Below are positions 24,050-33,414 of a stretch of 64,000 nucleotides of DNA, one piece after another. The notes under the pieces are model-generated. The model was given only the letters and a program-made list of their open reading frames with translations, ran no database searches and was not told the origin of the DNA. The translations under genes were made by a program, and so were the position numbers. Source of the DNA: Pseudorhizobium endolithicum. Lineage in GTDB: Bacteria; Pseudomonadota; Alphaproteobacteria; Rhizobiales; Rhizobiaceae. Location: assembly GCF_902153245.2 (NCBI RefSeq), contig NZ_CABFWF030000001.1:1-64000 (forward strand). Direction: 5' to 3'. Position 1 is the first letter of the stretch. Every line of letters begins with the position of its first letter.

Positions 24050-25477
24050 TCAGTCCTGGTTGAGCCCGCTGCCCCACGGCCCGTGCGGACGGTCGAGGCC
24101 GTCCACCCGTTCGAAACCATGGGCGCCGAAGAAGTCTCGCTGCGCCTGGATCAGGTTGGCGGTGCCTCGCCCGCGCCGATAGGCATCGAAATAGGCCAGC
24201 GCGGACGAGAGGGCCGGCGCCGGCAGTCCCGAAAGCACGGCATAGGAAACGACGCGGCGCAGCGCTCCGTCCGTCTCCTTGACCATCTGCGCGAAGGCCG
24301 GAGTGACGATCAGGTTGACGTCCGGATCCCTGGTGAAGGCCGAGGTGATCTCGTCGAGGAACTGGGAGCGGATGATGCAGCCGGCGCGCCAGATGCGGGC
24401 GATCGTCGGCATCGGCAGGTTCCAGCCGAATTCGGTGGAAGCTGCCGACATCACGGCGAAGCCCTGCGCATAGGCACCGATCTTTGCCGCAAGAAGCGCA
24501 TTCTCAAGGTCCGCGAGGAAGGCTTCGCGATCCTTCGGCGCTTCGGCAAGGGCCGGCAGGCCGAGGATCTTCTCGGCAGCCTCGCGCTCGCCCTTCTGTG
24601 ACGAGAGAATGCGGCCGGCGACGGCGGCCTCGATGGCGGTCGCGGCGACGCCCATGTTCTGCGCCTCGATCACCGACCACTTGCCGGTGCCTTTCTGGCC
24701 GGCGCGGTCGACGATCATGTCGACCATCGGCTTTCCCGTGACCGGATCGGAGGCTTTCAGTACCTTCTCCGTGATCTCGATGAGATAGGAGTTGAGACGT
24801 CCCTTGTTCCAGCGGCCGAATACCTCCCCGATTTCCTGGGCGCTCATGCCGAGGCCGTCACGCAGGATGCCGTAGATCTCGGCGATCATCTGCATGTCGG
24901 CATATTCGATGCCGTTGTGGATGGTCTTCACGAAATGGCCGGCGCCGTTTTCGCCGAGCCACGCAACGCAGGGGTCATCGTTGAACTTGGCAGAGATGGA
25001 GGTCAGCACCTTCTCGACGCGCTTCCAGCTCTCCTGCGTACCGCCGACCATGATCGACGGGCCATGGCGTGCGCCTTCCTCGCCCCCGGAGACACCCATG
25101 CCGATGAAGGTCAGGCCCGAGTCTTTCAAGGTGTCGAAGCGGCGCATCGTGTCGCGGAAATTGGCATTGCCGGCGTCGATCATGATGTCGCCGGCGGAAA
25201 GGTAGGGCTTGAGAGCCTCCATCTGCTGATCGACCGGATCGCCCGCCTTGATCATGATGATGATCGGCCGCGGCGGACGGATCGAAGCGACGAACTGCTC
25301 CAGCGTCTCGCAAGGAACGATCTGGCCCTGCAAATCGCCGGCCTCGGCGAAGAACTTCCGCGTGGCCTCCGGGCTGCGGTTGAAGACCGCAATGCGGTTG
25401 CCCTTTTCGGCGATGTTGAGCGAGAGGTTCGAGCCCATGACGCCGAGCCCGATAAGGCCGATTTCTGCCTGTTCCAC
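24050..25477 (-). CDS. gnd: 6-phosphogluconate dehydrogenase (decarboxylating)
   Basis: 475 aa with a GTG start at 25477 preceded by GGAGG. The NADP-binding Rossmann motif GLIGLGVMGSNL, the NRSP discriminator, GVSGGEEGARHGPSIM and the catalytic KTIHNGIEY are all present; the length is standard for the long dimeric form. It converts 6-phosphogluconate to ribulose-5-phosphate, CO2 and NADPH in the oxidative pentose phosphate pathway. It lies alone, away from zwf and edd. A 9-bp inverted repeat is found in its leader. Confidence 0.95.
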   Translation of the reverse strand: MEQAEIGLIGLGVMGSNLSLNIAEKGNRIAVFNRSPEATRKFFAEAGDLQGQIVPCETLEQFVASIRPPRPIIIMIKAGDPVDQQMEALKPYLSAGDIMIDAGNANFRDTMRRFDTLKDSGLTFIGMGVSGGEEGARHGPSIMVGGTQESWKRVEKVLTSISAKFNDDPCVAWLGENGAGHFVKTIHNGIEYADMQMIAEIYGILRDGLGMSAQEIGEVFGRWNKGRLNSYLIEITEKVLKASDPVTGKPMVDMIVDRAGQKGTGKWSVIEAQNMGVAATAIEAAVAGRILSSQKGEREAAEKILGLPALAEAPKDREAFLADLENALLAAKIGAYAQGFAVMSAASTEFGWNLPMPTIARIWRAGCIIRSQFLDEITSAFTRDPDVNLIVTPAFAQMVKETDGALRRVVSYAVLSGLPAPALSSALAYFDAYRRGRGTANLIQAQRDFFGAHGFERVDGLDRPHGPWGSGLNQD

Positions 25478-25490
25478 GGATGTGCCTCCA

Positions 25491-25529
25491 TTTGCGATTG
25501 GCGGCTGTTTTGGCACCGCAAATCGCAAA
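25491..25529. promoter_or_regulatory. Inverted repeat in the gnd upstream region
   Basis: TTTGCGATT (25491-25499) and AATCGCAAA (25521-25529): perfect 9-bp arms spaced by 21 nt, 14-52 nt before the gnd start. Candidate operator or leader hairpin; the binding factor is unknown. Confidence 0.45.
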
Positions 25530-25571
25530 CGGCAAGGCTGGACCGATCAAATAGAGAATATCATCCGCTTG

Positions 25572-25727
25572 TCAGACAGCTGGACGATCATCGTCATCGT
25601 CAATGGCCCTCCAGGCCGCGCCATCCAGATCGTCATACTGGCCGCTTTTCAGGGACCAGAGGAAGGCGAGAAGCCCCAGTCCTCCGAGGAAGAGCGCAAT
25701 CGGGATCAGATAGACCAGCATGTTCAT
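25572..25727 (-). CDS. fixS: cbb3-type cytochrome oxidase assembly protein CcoS
   Basis: 51 aa, starting MNMLVYLIPIALFLGGLGLL and continuing AFLWSLKSGQYDDLDGAAWR: a single membrane helix followed by the conserved WSLKSGQYDDLDG of CcoS/FixS, then an acidic end. The ATG at 25727 overlaps the fixI stop (ATGA). FixS is needed to load heme and copper cofactors into the cbb3 oxidase. Last gene of fixGHIS. Confidence 0.9.
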   Translation of the reverse strand: MNMLVYLIPIALFLGGLGLLAFLWSLKSGQYDDLDGAAWRAIDDDDDRPAV

Positions 25728-28018
25728 GCCAGGCGCGCCTCCACCGCAACCGGCCTCGATGCTGCCGGCACCGACAGTTTCCTCTCCACGCCGGCCAGCC
25801 TATTCAGCCGCAGCGCATTGGCCACCACGATGATCGACGACGTCGACATGGCGACGGCGGCAATCAGAGGCGTCGCATAGCCGGCGAGCGCGATCGGCAC
25901 GGCAATCACGTTGTAGCCGATGGCGAGCGCGAAATTCTGGCGGATCAGGCGCCCTGCCCGCCGCGACACCTCGATGGCCAACGGCACGGCGTTGAGGCTG
26001 TCGTGCATGAAGACGAAATCCGCCGCCTGGCGGCCGACATCGGCCGCCGTGGCGGGCGCGATGGAGACATGCGCGGCCGCCAGCGCCGGCGCATCGTTGA
26101 TGCCGTCGCCGACCATCAGGACCTTGGTACCGGCGCAATCGAGCTCCGCAACCGCATCGACCTTGTCGCGCGGAGAGAGTTCAGCCTTCCATAGTGAGAC
26201 GCCGAGTCGGCGGGCGAGCGCCTTGACGACAGGCGCGCGATCCCCCGACAGAATGCCGGTCGCAAAGCCCGCAGCATCAAGCCCTGCGACAGCCGCAGCG
26301 GCATCCGGACGCAAGGCATCCTCGAAGAGGAAGCTCTGGAGCTCCTCTCCGTCGAGCGACAGGACGACTTCCGACAATTCGGCAGACGGAACGGCACCTC
26401 CGCCCGCAAAACGGCGGTTCCCGAGACGATAGACGCCCTCCCCGGTCGACACCTCCAGTCCCTGCCCAGGGAGTTCCGATACTCCCGCAAAGCGGGCGGC
26501 GGAACCGGAAGCGCTCCGGTAGAGCGCCTGGGACAGCGGATGGCGGGAATGCATTGCAAGGCCGCCGGCGAGTGCGAGATAGCCCGGATCGATGTCCTGC
26601 CCGTCGACAAGACGCGGCCGGCCGAGCGTCAGCGTTCCCGTCTTGTCGAACATGATCGCATCCACCTCCGCGAGACGTTCCATCGCCGAACCGTCCTTCA
26701 CCATGATGCCGTTCTTGAACAGCCGACCCGCCGCAACGACCTGGACGACCGGCACGGCAAGCCCCAGCGCGCAGGGGCAGGTGATGATGAGAACGGCGAT
26801 GGCGATCAGCATCGCCTGTTTCCAGTCCCCTCCGAATATTCCCCAGCAGACGAAGGCGACGATGGCCAAAAGGTGCACCGCCGGCGAATAGAGCTGTGCC
26901 GCGCGGTCGGCAATCCGGCGATAGCGCGCCCTGCCCCCTTCGGCGGCTTCCATTAGGGAGATGACCTCCGCCAGGAAGGAGTCCCTGGCCGCCGCCGTCG
27001 CGCGGATGACGAGCGAGCCGGTCATGTTCAGGACGCCGCCCTGAACAGCATCCCCCGGACCGGCCACGGCGGGTGCGCTTTCGCCGTTGACGATCGAAAG
27101 ATCGAAATCGCTGCTGCCGCTCTCCACCATCCCGTCCACCGGGATGCGCTCGCCCGCTGCGATCATCAGACGGTCGCCGGGGCGGACCTCCTCGATCGGC
27201 CGGTATTCCCGCCCGCCGTCCCCGGCAAGAACCATCGCGCCGCGGGGTGACAGGCGTGCGAGGCCGCTGATCGCGGCGCGCGCCCTGTCGCGCATCACGT
27301 GATCGAGCGTGCGACCGATGAGCAGGAAGAACAGAAGCGAGACCGTCGCATCGAACCACGCATGCTGGCCGTGATGCATGGTTTCCCAGAGGGAGACGGC
27401 ATAGGAAAGCGTGATGGCGAGCGCGATCGGCACGTCCATGTTGGTGCGTCCGTGCCGGACGGCGTTCCAGGCGGACTGGTAGAAGAAACGGCCGGCATAG
27501 ACGAGCGCGGGCGCCGCGATCATCGCCGAGATCCAGTGGAAGAGGTCGCGAGTCGAGGCCTCGGCCCCAGACCACACGGAAACCGACAAAAGCATGATGT
27601 TGGCGGCGGCGAAACCGGAGACGGCAACCGCCCGGATCAGATCGCGCTGCAGCCTGTCGCCGGCATCTTCGGCGTTCGAAAACAGATGAGCGTCATAGCC
27701 GGTTGCGCGATGGATGGTCTGGACCAGGTCCAGCGGGTCCGTCTTCCGCCCGTCGACGGTTTCCTTCCAGACCACCGATACCCGCTTCGTGGAGAGATTT
27801 ACCCGCGCCCGCTCCACTTCGGGAAGCGCCTGGAGTGCCTTCTCGATCGTCGTGATGCAGGTGCCGCAATGGACGCCGGGGACACTGAGGTCCGTCTGCC
27901 GCAGGCCCGGCTGCACCTGCCGGCTCGAAAGAACGAGTTCTTCCGTCGACGGGAGGGCGTGGCTCAGGCGTTCAAGTTCCACCGCTCCTTCTGTGCCGGG
28001 AGCGCAGCAGGTGGTCAT
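25724..28018 (-). CDS. fixI: Copper-translocating P-type ATPase FixI/CcoI
   Basis: 764 aa from the ATG at 28018, overlapping the fixH stop as ATGA. An N-terminal heavy-metal domain with CxxC (VHCGTCITTIEKAL), eight membrane helices including the CPC motif (ITCPCALGLAVP), the phosphorylation site DKTGTLTLGRP and the hinge VGDGINDAPAL. P1B-type ATPase dedicated to copper delivery for cbb3 oxidase subunit I. The Cys pair near the N-terminus (MTTCCAPG) is also common in FixI. Confidence 0.93.
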   Translation of the reverse strand: MTTCCAPGTEGAVELERLSHALPSTEELVLSSRQVQPGLRQTDLSVPGVHCGTCITTIEKALQALPEVERARVNLSTKRVSVVWKETVDGRKTDPLDLVQTIHRATGYDAHLFSNAEDAGDRLQRDLIRAVAVSGFAAANIMLLSVSVWSGAEASTRDLFHWISAMIAAPALVYAGRFFYQSAWNAVRHGRTNMDVPIALAITLSYAVSLWETMHHGQHAWFDATVSLLFFLLIGRTLDHVMRDRARAAISGLARLSPRGAMVLAGDGGREYRPIEEVRPGDRLMIAAGERIPVDGMVESGSSDFDLSIVNGESAPAVAGPGDAVQGGVLNMTGSLVIRATAAARDSFLAEVISLMEAAEGGRARYRRIADRAAQLYSPAVHLLAIVAFVCWGIFGGDWKQAMLIAIAVLIITCPCALGLAVPVVQVVAAGRLFKNGIMVKDGSAMERLAEVDAIMFDKTGTLTLGRPRLVDGQDIDPGYLALAGGLAMHSRHPLSQALYRSASGSAARFAGVSELPGQGLEVSTGEGVYRLGNRRFAGGGAVPSAELSEVVLSLDGEELQSFLFEDALRPDAAAAVAGLDAAGFATGILSGDRAPVVKALARRLGVSLWKAELSPRDKVDAVAELDCAGTKVLMVGDGINDAPALAAAHVSIAPATAADVGRQAADFVFMHDSLNAVPLAIEVSRRAGRLIRQNFALAIGYNVIAVPIALAGYATPLIAAVAMSTSSIIVVANALRLNRLAGVERKLSVPAASRPVAVEARLA

Positions 28019-28509
28019 CTTGCTTCTCCGGCAACCGAAATCCGCTGCGTGTGGTGCAGGATACGCCTGCCCTCCTTCACCGCCTCGACCTCGACGATCC
28101 ATGTTCCGCCGGCAAGATCATGGCGTGCCGCGAAGGTCCCTTCCCCCTGCGGCTGAAGCGACAGGTCGAAATCCTGATCCTCACCGACGGGCCGCTTGAA
28201 GCTGAGCGTGACGCCATCCGCCGCCACGGCCTTTTCCGAGGCATCAACGAGCCGGTAGCGGATATCGGAGCCGTCGATGTCGAGCGTGCCGGCAATGCCG
28301 CTCGCGGCGAGTGCCCTCGCCTCGGCCACCTTGCCATTGAACTCCTGGCTGGCGATGTAGGTGTTCTTCACCACCAGTCCGCTCCAGGTGTGGGTCGCCT
28401 GCCAGGCCATGTAGAAGTTCACCGAGATGATCGTCCCGAAGAACAGGCACATGACGCCGATCATGTGCCAGCCGGTGAAGACGAAGCCCTTGCGGTCGGT
28501 CGAACTCAT
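28015..28509 (-). CDS. fixH: FixH/CcoH cbb3 oxidase assembly protein
   Basis: 164 aa: one N-terminal membrane helix (FTGWHMIGVMCLFFGTIISVNFYMAW), TWSGLVVKNTYIASQEFN, and a periplasmic domain. Matches FixH, required for stable cbb3 assembly together with FixI. Start overlaps the fixG stop and stop overlaps the fixI start, 4 nt each. Confidence 0.92.
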   Translation of the reverse strand: MSSTDRKGFVFTGWHMIGVMCLFFGTIISVNFYMAWQATHTWSGLVVKNTYIASQEFNGKVAEARALAASGIAGTLDIDGSDIRYRLVDASEKAVAADGVTLSFKRPVGEDQDFDLSLQPQGEGTFAARHDLAGGTWIVEVEAVKEGRRILHHTQRISVAGEAR

Positions 28510-30083
28510 TTCTTTCCCTCCGGCGCGTAGAAAGTTGCATCATAGCGGTCACGCTCGTGGCTGGAACGATCCTCGGCCACGAAACTGAAACCATCGCTGC
28601 CGTCCGGCAGGGCGTCGGCCGGCAGGGTGACGAATACCTTCAGCGCGGTCGCCTTGTCGGGATCGACCGAGATCGCGAACTGCCGGTCGTCTTCGCTGGT
28701 GAGGCCATTGATCTTCATCGTGGCCTCCGGCAGCCCGTCCAGAGACAGGAGGATGGTGCGCGGTTCGGGGATCATGTTCAAGAGGCGAATTGTGTACCCG
28801 TTGCGGATCGAGCCGTCCGATTCCAGGACATATTGCGGATTGCGGTCGTGGATGACGTTGACCTCCAGCCGGTCGCGGCTGAGGAGCGCCACCAGCAGGC
28901 CGATTCCGACAGCCGTCCAGACCCCCATGTAGAGCAGCGTGCGCGGCCGGAAGATGATGCGCCAGTCGAAGTGGCGGACCTTGTCAACGAAGGAGCCGTC
29001 CGCATCGCGAACGCGGTCCGGGTTGATCGGGGCCGTGCCGTTGTCGGTGGCGAGCGCCATGTTGGCATCGTATTCGTTGAGGGTCGCATAGGCGATCAGG
29101 CCCCGCGGCTTGCCGATCTTGTCCATGACGCTGTCGCAGGCATCGATGCAGAGCGCGCAGGTGATGCAGGCCATCTGCTGGCCATCGCGGATGTCGATTC
29201 CCATGGGACAGACGGCGACGCAGGCATCGCAATCGACGCAGTCGCCGACGGGTTGGCCCGCGGCGGCCGCCTTCTTGGCATGCTTCGTCCGCGGCTCGCC
29301 GCGCCAGTCGTTATAGGTCACGACCAGCGAGTTGTCGTCGAGCATGGTGGCCTGGATGCGCGGCCACGGGCACATGTAGATGCAGACCTGTTCGCGCATC
29401 AGTCCGCCGAACACATAGGTGGTTGCCGTGAGAATGCCGACCGTCGAATAGGCGATGAAGGCGGCATTGCCGGTCACGAAGTCATAGGCCAGCGTCGGGG
29501 CATCGGCGAAATAGAAGATCCAGGCGCCGCCGGTCGCGACCGCGATGGCGAGCCAGATGGCGTGCTTCAAGACGCGCTTGCGGATCTTCTCCAGGGTCCA
29601 GGGACCGGCGTCGAGCTTCATGCGCGCATTGCGGTCGCCCTCCACCCAGCGTTCGACGACGAGAAAGAGATCGACCCAGACCGTCTGGGGACAGGCATAG
29701 CCGCACCAGGCGCGGCCGACTGCCGAGGTGACGAGGAACAAACCGAAGCCGGCCATGACGAGAAGGCCCGCTACGAAAAAGAACTCCTGCGGCCAGATCT
29801 CGATGAAGAAGAAGTAGAATCGGCGGTTGGCGAGGTCGACCAGCACGGCCTGGTCGGGCGCGTACGGTCCCCGGTCCCACCGGACCCACGGCGTCAGGTA
29901 GTAGATGCCGAGCGTGATCAGCATCACCAGCCATTTGAAGCGCCGGAAGCGGCCTTCCGCCCGCTTCGGAAAGATCTTCTTGCGGGCTTCGTAAAGCGGA
30001 CCATCGGACTTTGCCGCGTCGGTGGCGGAAGCCTGATGGACATCTCCGGTCGCTTCGATATTCTTGGCGGTGTAAAGATTCAT
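28506..30083 (-). CDS. fixG: FixG/CcoG ferredoxin-like membrane protein
   Basis: 525 aa. Five or so membrane helices; two 4Fe-4S motifs, CVDCDACVAVCPMG and CITCALCIDACDS, plus the NapH-like CGYACPQTVW and CMCPWPRIQ-type cysteines; and a C-terminal periplasmic Ig-like domain. CcoG reduces Cu(II) for cbb3 oxidase biogenesis. First gene of fixGHIS, with an anaerobox 54 nt upstream, so it should be switched on under low oxygen by FnrN or FixK. Confidence 0.93.
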   Translation of the reverse strand: MNLYTAKNIEATGDVHQASATDAAKSDGPLYEARKKIFPKRAEGRFRRFKWLVMLITLGIYYLTPWVRWDRGPYAPDQAVLVDLANRRFYFFFIEIWPQEFFFVAGLLVMAGFGLFLVTSAVGRAWCGYACPQTVWVDLFLVVERWVEGDRNARMKLDAGPWTLEKIRKRVLKHAIWLAIAVATGGAWIFYFADAPTLAYDFVTGNAAFIAYSTVGILTATTYVFGGLMREQVCIYMCPWPRIQATMLDDNSLVVTYNDWRGEPRTKHAKKAAAAGQPVGDCVDCDACVAVCPMGIDIRDGQQMACITCALCIDACDSVMDKIGKPRGLIAYATLNEYDANMALATDNGTAPINPDRVRDADGSFVDKVRHFDWRIIFRPRTLLYMGVWTAVGIGLLVALLSRDRLEVNVIHDRNPQYVLESDGSIRNGYTIRLLNMIPEPRTILLSLDGLPEATMKINGLTSEDDRQFAISVDPDKATALKVFVTLPADALPDGSDGFSFVAEDRSSHERDRYDATFYAPEGKK

Positions 30084-30136
30084 GGCGCAGTCCTACTTCT
30101 GTGCCTGCCTTTTCCCACCTGGGCGGGCAAGTATCC

Positions 30137-30150
30137 TTGACATAAATCAA
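30137..30150. promoter_or_regulatory. Anaerobox (FNR/FixK site) between fixG and the SRPBCC gene
   Basis: TTGACATAAATCAA, a 9-of-10 match to TTGAT-N4-ATCAA. The centre is about 60 nt from the fixG ATG and 63 nt from the divergent TTG start at 30207, so it could drive either or both. Confidence 0.8.
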
Positions 30151-30206
30151 GTTCCGACACGGAGCCGCCGCGCTCATTGTCGCAGGCCAGAGACCGGAGG
30201 ACATCC

Positions 30207-30611
30207 TTGGCAGCAGATCAGGTCGAGATCATCCACACGACCATCAACAGGGAATGGCGGGAGGTTTACGAATACGCCCGGCAACCGCAGAACATGGCGC
30301 ACTGGGCTGCCGGGCTCGCCGCGGGACTGCGGCAGGAAGGCGACGAATGGATCGGCGACGGCGGCCCTCTCGGTGACATCCGGGTGAGGTTTGCGCCGCC
30401 GAACGGGTTTGGCGTGATCGACCACGACGTGACCCTGCCTGACGGCACAGTTGTCCACAATGCGCTGCGCGTCGTCCCCAACGGCGATGGCGCCGAAGTC
30501 ATGTTCACCCTCATTCGCCAGCCTGGCATGGACGATGCCGCCTTCGCGGCGGATGCTGCCGCGATCAGAAGCGACCTCTCCACCCTGAGGTCGCTCCTGG
30601 AAACGGAATGA
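30207..30611 (+). CDS. SRPBCC-family protein (polyketide cyclase/START-like)
   Basis: 134 aa with a TTG start at 30207, chosen because GGAGG lies 6 nt upstream and no ATG exists in the right place. VEIIHTTINREWREVYEYARQPQNMAHWAAG is the usual beginning of SRPBCC proteins, which form a hydrophobic ligand pocket. The ligand is unknown. It faces fixG across a shared anaerobox, so microaerobic expression is possible. Confidence 0.75.
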   Translation: MAADQVEIIHTTINREWREVYEYARQPQNMAHWAAGLAAGLRQEGDEWIGDGGPLGDIRVRFAPPNGFGVIDHDVTLPDGTVVHNALRVVPNGDGAEVMFTLIRQPGMDDAAFAADAAAIRSDLSTLRSLLETE

Positions 30612-30688
30612 CCGGCAGAGCCCGTGACTTTCTTATTGGCGCGGCCGCCCTACCATATGCGATGTTCCATCTGCACTGGGAGAGGTGA

Positions 30689-32107
30689 ATGTCCGCAATA
30701 ATCGATGTCCTGAACCTGATCCTCTGGGAATACGTGCTGGTCTACGGGCTGCTTGCCATCGGGCTCTATTTCACGATCCGTTTGCGGCTCATCCAGATCC
30801 TGCATTTCGGCGAAATGTTCCGCGTGCTGCGGGGTAGCCCGACCGAGGACAAGGCGGGCATCAGCCCGTTCCAGGCACTCACCGTCAGCCTCGCGTCGCG
30901 AGTCGGCACCGGCAATATCGCGGGTGTCGCCGTCGCTCTCTATCTCGGCGGTCCGGGAGCCATCTTCTGGATGTGGATGGTGGCACTGCTCGGGATGGCC
31001 ACCGCCTATTCCGAGAGCGCGCTGGCTCAGCTCTACAAGGTGAAGAACGCCGAAGGCATGTATCGCGGCGGCCCGGCCTTCTACATCGCACGCGGCCTGC
31101 GAGCACCCTGGGCCGGCGGCATCTTCTCCGTCTGCCTCATCCTCTCCTTCGGCCTCGTCTTCAATGCCGTTCAAGCCAACTCGATTGCCGACGCGATGGA
31201 AGGAGCCTTCGGTGTGCCGAAGCTCGGCGTGGGCTTGGTGGTCGCCCTATTGGCCGGCATCGTCATCTTCGGCGGCATCCGCCAGATCGCACGGGTGGCG
31301 GAATTCATCGTGCCCTTCATGGCAGGAGCCTACCTGCTCGCGGCGATCTACGTACTGATCATCAATTGGTCGGAGGTTCCGGCGATCCTCGGCAGCATCT
31401 TCGCGAGCGCCTTCGGTTGGCAGGAGGCGGCAGGCGGTACCACCGGCGGCATCATGGCCGCGATGTTGAATGGCGTGAAACGGGGGCTTTTCTCCAACGA
31501 GGCCGGCATGGGTTCGGCGCCGAACATTGCAGCCGTCGCTACGCCCGAGCCTCACCACCCTTCCTCCCAGGGCTTCGTTCAGGCGCTCGGCGTCTTCATC
31601 GATACCATTCTCGTCTGCACCGCCACGGCCATCATGATCCTGCTCTCCAGCGCCCTCGTACCCGACAGCGGCGTCACCGGCACGCAACTGACGCAGGCGG
31701 CCATGGACGAGCATCTCGGCGGCTTCGGCTCCTACTTCGTCGCCATTGCCATCTTCTTTTTCGCCTTCACCTCGATCATCGGCAACTACTCCTATGCCGA
31801 GAACGCCATGACGTTCCTCGGCGCCGGAACAGGCCTGGGAATTGTCCTTCTCCGCAGCGCGGTGCTGCTGATGGTCGTCTGGGGGGCCTACGAGACGGTC
31901 ACGACCGTGTTCAACGCAGCCGACGCATCCATGGGGTTGATGGCGACGATCAACCTGATCGCAATCGTCCTGCTGTCGGGCACGGTGGCGAAGCTGACGG
32001 CGGACTACTTTGCGCAGCGAAGGGCGGGGGAGGTTCCGGTTTTCCACGCCGCCGACTATCCGGAGCTTGCTGGCAAGATCGACACGTCGATCTGGACACG
32101 TGACTAG
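30689..32107 (+). CDS. Sodium:alanine/glycine symporter, AGCS family
   Basis: 472 aa with about eleven hydrophobic segments. Signature segments of the alanine or glycine:cation symporters are present: SLASRVGTGNIAGVAVALYLGGPGAIFWMW, GGIMAAMLNGVKRGLFSNEAGMGSAP and FAFTSIIGNYSYAENA. It should import alanine or glycine with Na+ across the inner membrane. ATG at 30689 has GAGAGG immediately upstream. It sits between the two halves of the fix gene set, on the opposite strand. Confidence 0.92.
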   Translation: MSAIIDVLNLILWEYVLVYGLLAIGLYFTIRLRLIQILHFGEMFRVLRGSPTEDKAGISPFQALTVSLASRVGTGNIAGVAVALYLGGPGAIFWMWMVALLGMATAYSESALAQLYKVKNAEGMYRGGPAFYIARGLRAPWAGGIFSVCLILSFGLVFNAVQANSIADAMEGAFGVPKLGVGLVVALLAGIVIFGGIRQIARVAEFIVPFMAGAYLLAAIYVLIINWSEVPAILGSIFASAFGWQEAAGGTTGGIMAAMLNGVKRGLFSNEAGMGSAPNIAAVATPEPHHPSSQGFVQALGVFIDTILVCTATAIMILLSSALVPDSGVTGTQLTQAAMDEHLGGFGSYFVAIAIFFFAFTSIIGNYSYAENAMTFLGAGTGLGIVLLRSAVLLMVVWGAYETVTTVFNAADASMGLMATINLIAIVLLSGTVAKLTADYFAQRRAGEVPVFHAADYPELAGKIDTSIWTRD

Positions 32108-32133
32108 CAGGACGACTTAATCAGGAGAAAACC

Positions 32134-32490
32134 ATGGCTCCCAGCGAGGCCGACCAGAAGATCGACTATATAGAGATGAACGTGAAGGACATCGAAGGGG
32201 CGAAGCAATTTTACGGAGAAGCCTTCGCCTGGACCTTCACCGATTATGGCCCGGACTACTGCGAGTTCCGCGACGGCCGCCTGAGCGGAGGCTTTGCCAG
32301 GACCCACACCGTGACGCCGAAGGGAGGACCGCTGGTCATCCTCTTTGCAGCAGACCTGGAGGAAACGCTCTCGCGGGTTGAAAAAGCCGGGGGCAGCATC
32401 TCCCGCCCGATCTTCTCCTTCCCCGGCGGACGACGTTTCCACTTCGTGGACCCGGAGGGTTACGAACTCGGCGTCTGGTCCGACCGGTAA
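32134..32490 (+). CDS. VOC-family (glyoxalase/bleomycin resistance-like) protein
   Basis: 118 aa; ATG at 32134 with CAGGAG 6 nt upstream. A single vicinal-oxygen-chelate module pair: IDYIEMNVKDIEGAKQFYGEAFAW at the start and RRFHFVDPEGYELGVWSD at the end. Substrate unknown; this sub-type (about 120 aa, PxxDPEGxxxGVW) is often a stand-alone metal-dependent lyase or binding protein. It may be cotranscribed with the symporter gene 26 nt upstream. Confidence 0.85.
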   Translation: MAPSEADQKIDYIEMNVKDIEGAKQFYGEAFAWTFTDYGPDYCEFRDGRLSGGFARTHTVTPKGGPLVILFAADLEETLSRVEKAGGSISRPIFSFPGGRRFHFVDPEGYELGVWSDR

Positions 32491-32500
32491 GCATTGAAAA

Positions 32501-32528
32501 GGCCGCGCCGGGTTGCCCCGACGCGGCC
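32501..32528. terminator. Terminator between the VOC gene and fixP
   Basis: GGCCGCG (32501-32507) pairs with CGCGGCC (32522-32528) between convergent genes; AAAA precedes on the plus strand, giving a U-run for the fixNOQP transcript. Confidence 0.75.
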
Positions 32529-32547
32529 TCCTATCCTATCGGCGTTC

Positions 32548-33411
32548 TTATTCGCCGCCGCCCAGCGAATGAACGTAGACGGCGAGCTGCTTGACCGTCT
32601 CGTTGCTGAGGCGGGCGTTCCAGGCCGGCATGACGCCGTGACGCGGTGCCTGGATCTGCTGCGCGATACCGGCTTCACCCTCGACTTTCAGCCAGATGGC
32701 ATCGGCCAGGTTCGGAGCCCCGAAATCCCGCATTCCCTCGCCATTCTCGCCGTGGCAGGAGGCGCAGTTGTCGGCATAGAGCTGCTTGCCCGGTTCGACC
32801 ATCGACGCGTCGCGGGGCGTGCCGCTCAGGCTGACGACGTAGGCCGCCACCTGACGGACTTCCTCCGGCTGCAGGATGTCCATGAACGCCGGCATTTCGG
32901 AGATGCGGGTGTCGGGATCGACACTGTCGCGGATGCCGTGGGCGATGGTCTGGTAGATGGCGTTGATATCGCCGCCCCACAGCCATTCGTCATCGTTCAG
33001 GTTGGGATAGCCCTGACCTCCGGCAGCCCCGGTGCCATGGCACTGGACGCAGTTGACGCGGAAGGCGGAGGCGCCGCCGGCGGTGGCGAACTGGGCGAGC
33101 TGCGGGTCCGCCAGGATTTCCTCCAGCGAGACCTTGGAGATCTTCTCCATGATGCCACCCTGAGCGATCCTGGCTCCTTCCAGTTCGCCCGCGAGCTCGG
33201 CGCGGGTCGAGTAGTTCAGGACACCCCTCGTCGCCTCGTTCACCAGCGGCCAGGCCGGATAGAGGATCGTATACCCCACCGCCCAGACAATGGTCGCGTA
33301 GAAGGTCCAGACCCACCAGCGCGGCATGGGGTTGTTCAGTTCGCGGATGCCGTCCCACTCGTGGCCGGTGGTTTCAACGCCGCTGATTTCGTCGATATGC
33401 TTGTCCGCCAT
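32548..33411 (-). CDS. fixP: cbb3-type cytochrome c oxidase subunit III (diheme)
   Basis: 287 aa. A membrane anchor (residues 32-54, WWVWTFYATIVWAVGYTILYP) followed by two cytochrome c domains with heme sites CVQCH (121-125) and CASCH (216-220); methionine ligands in EMPAF and VMPAW. FixP/CcoP accepts electrons from the bc1 complex and passes them to FixO. Last gene of fixNOQP, followed by a terminator. Confidence 0.95.
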   Translation of the reverse strand: MADKHIDEISGVETTGHEWDGIRELNNPMPRWWVWTFYATIVWAVGYTILYPAWPLVNEATRGVLNYSTRAELAGELEGARIAQGGIMEKISKVSLEEILADPQLAQFATAGGASAFRVNCVQCHGTGAAGGQGYPNLNDDEWLWGGDINAIYQTIAHGIRDSVDPDTRISEMPAFMDILQPEEVRQVAAYVVSLSGTPRDASMVEPGKQLYADNCASCHGENGEGMRDFGAPNLADAIWLKVEGEAGIAQQIQAPRHGVMPAWNARLSNETVKQLAVYVHSLGGGE

Positions 33412-33414
33412 CTC

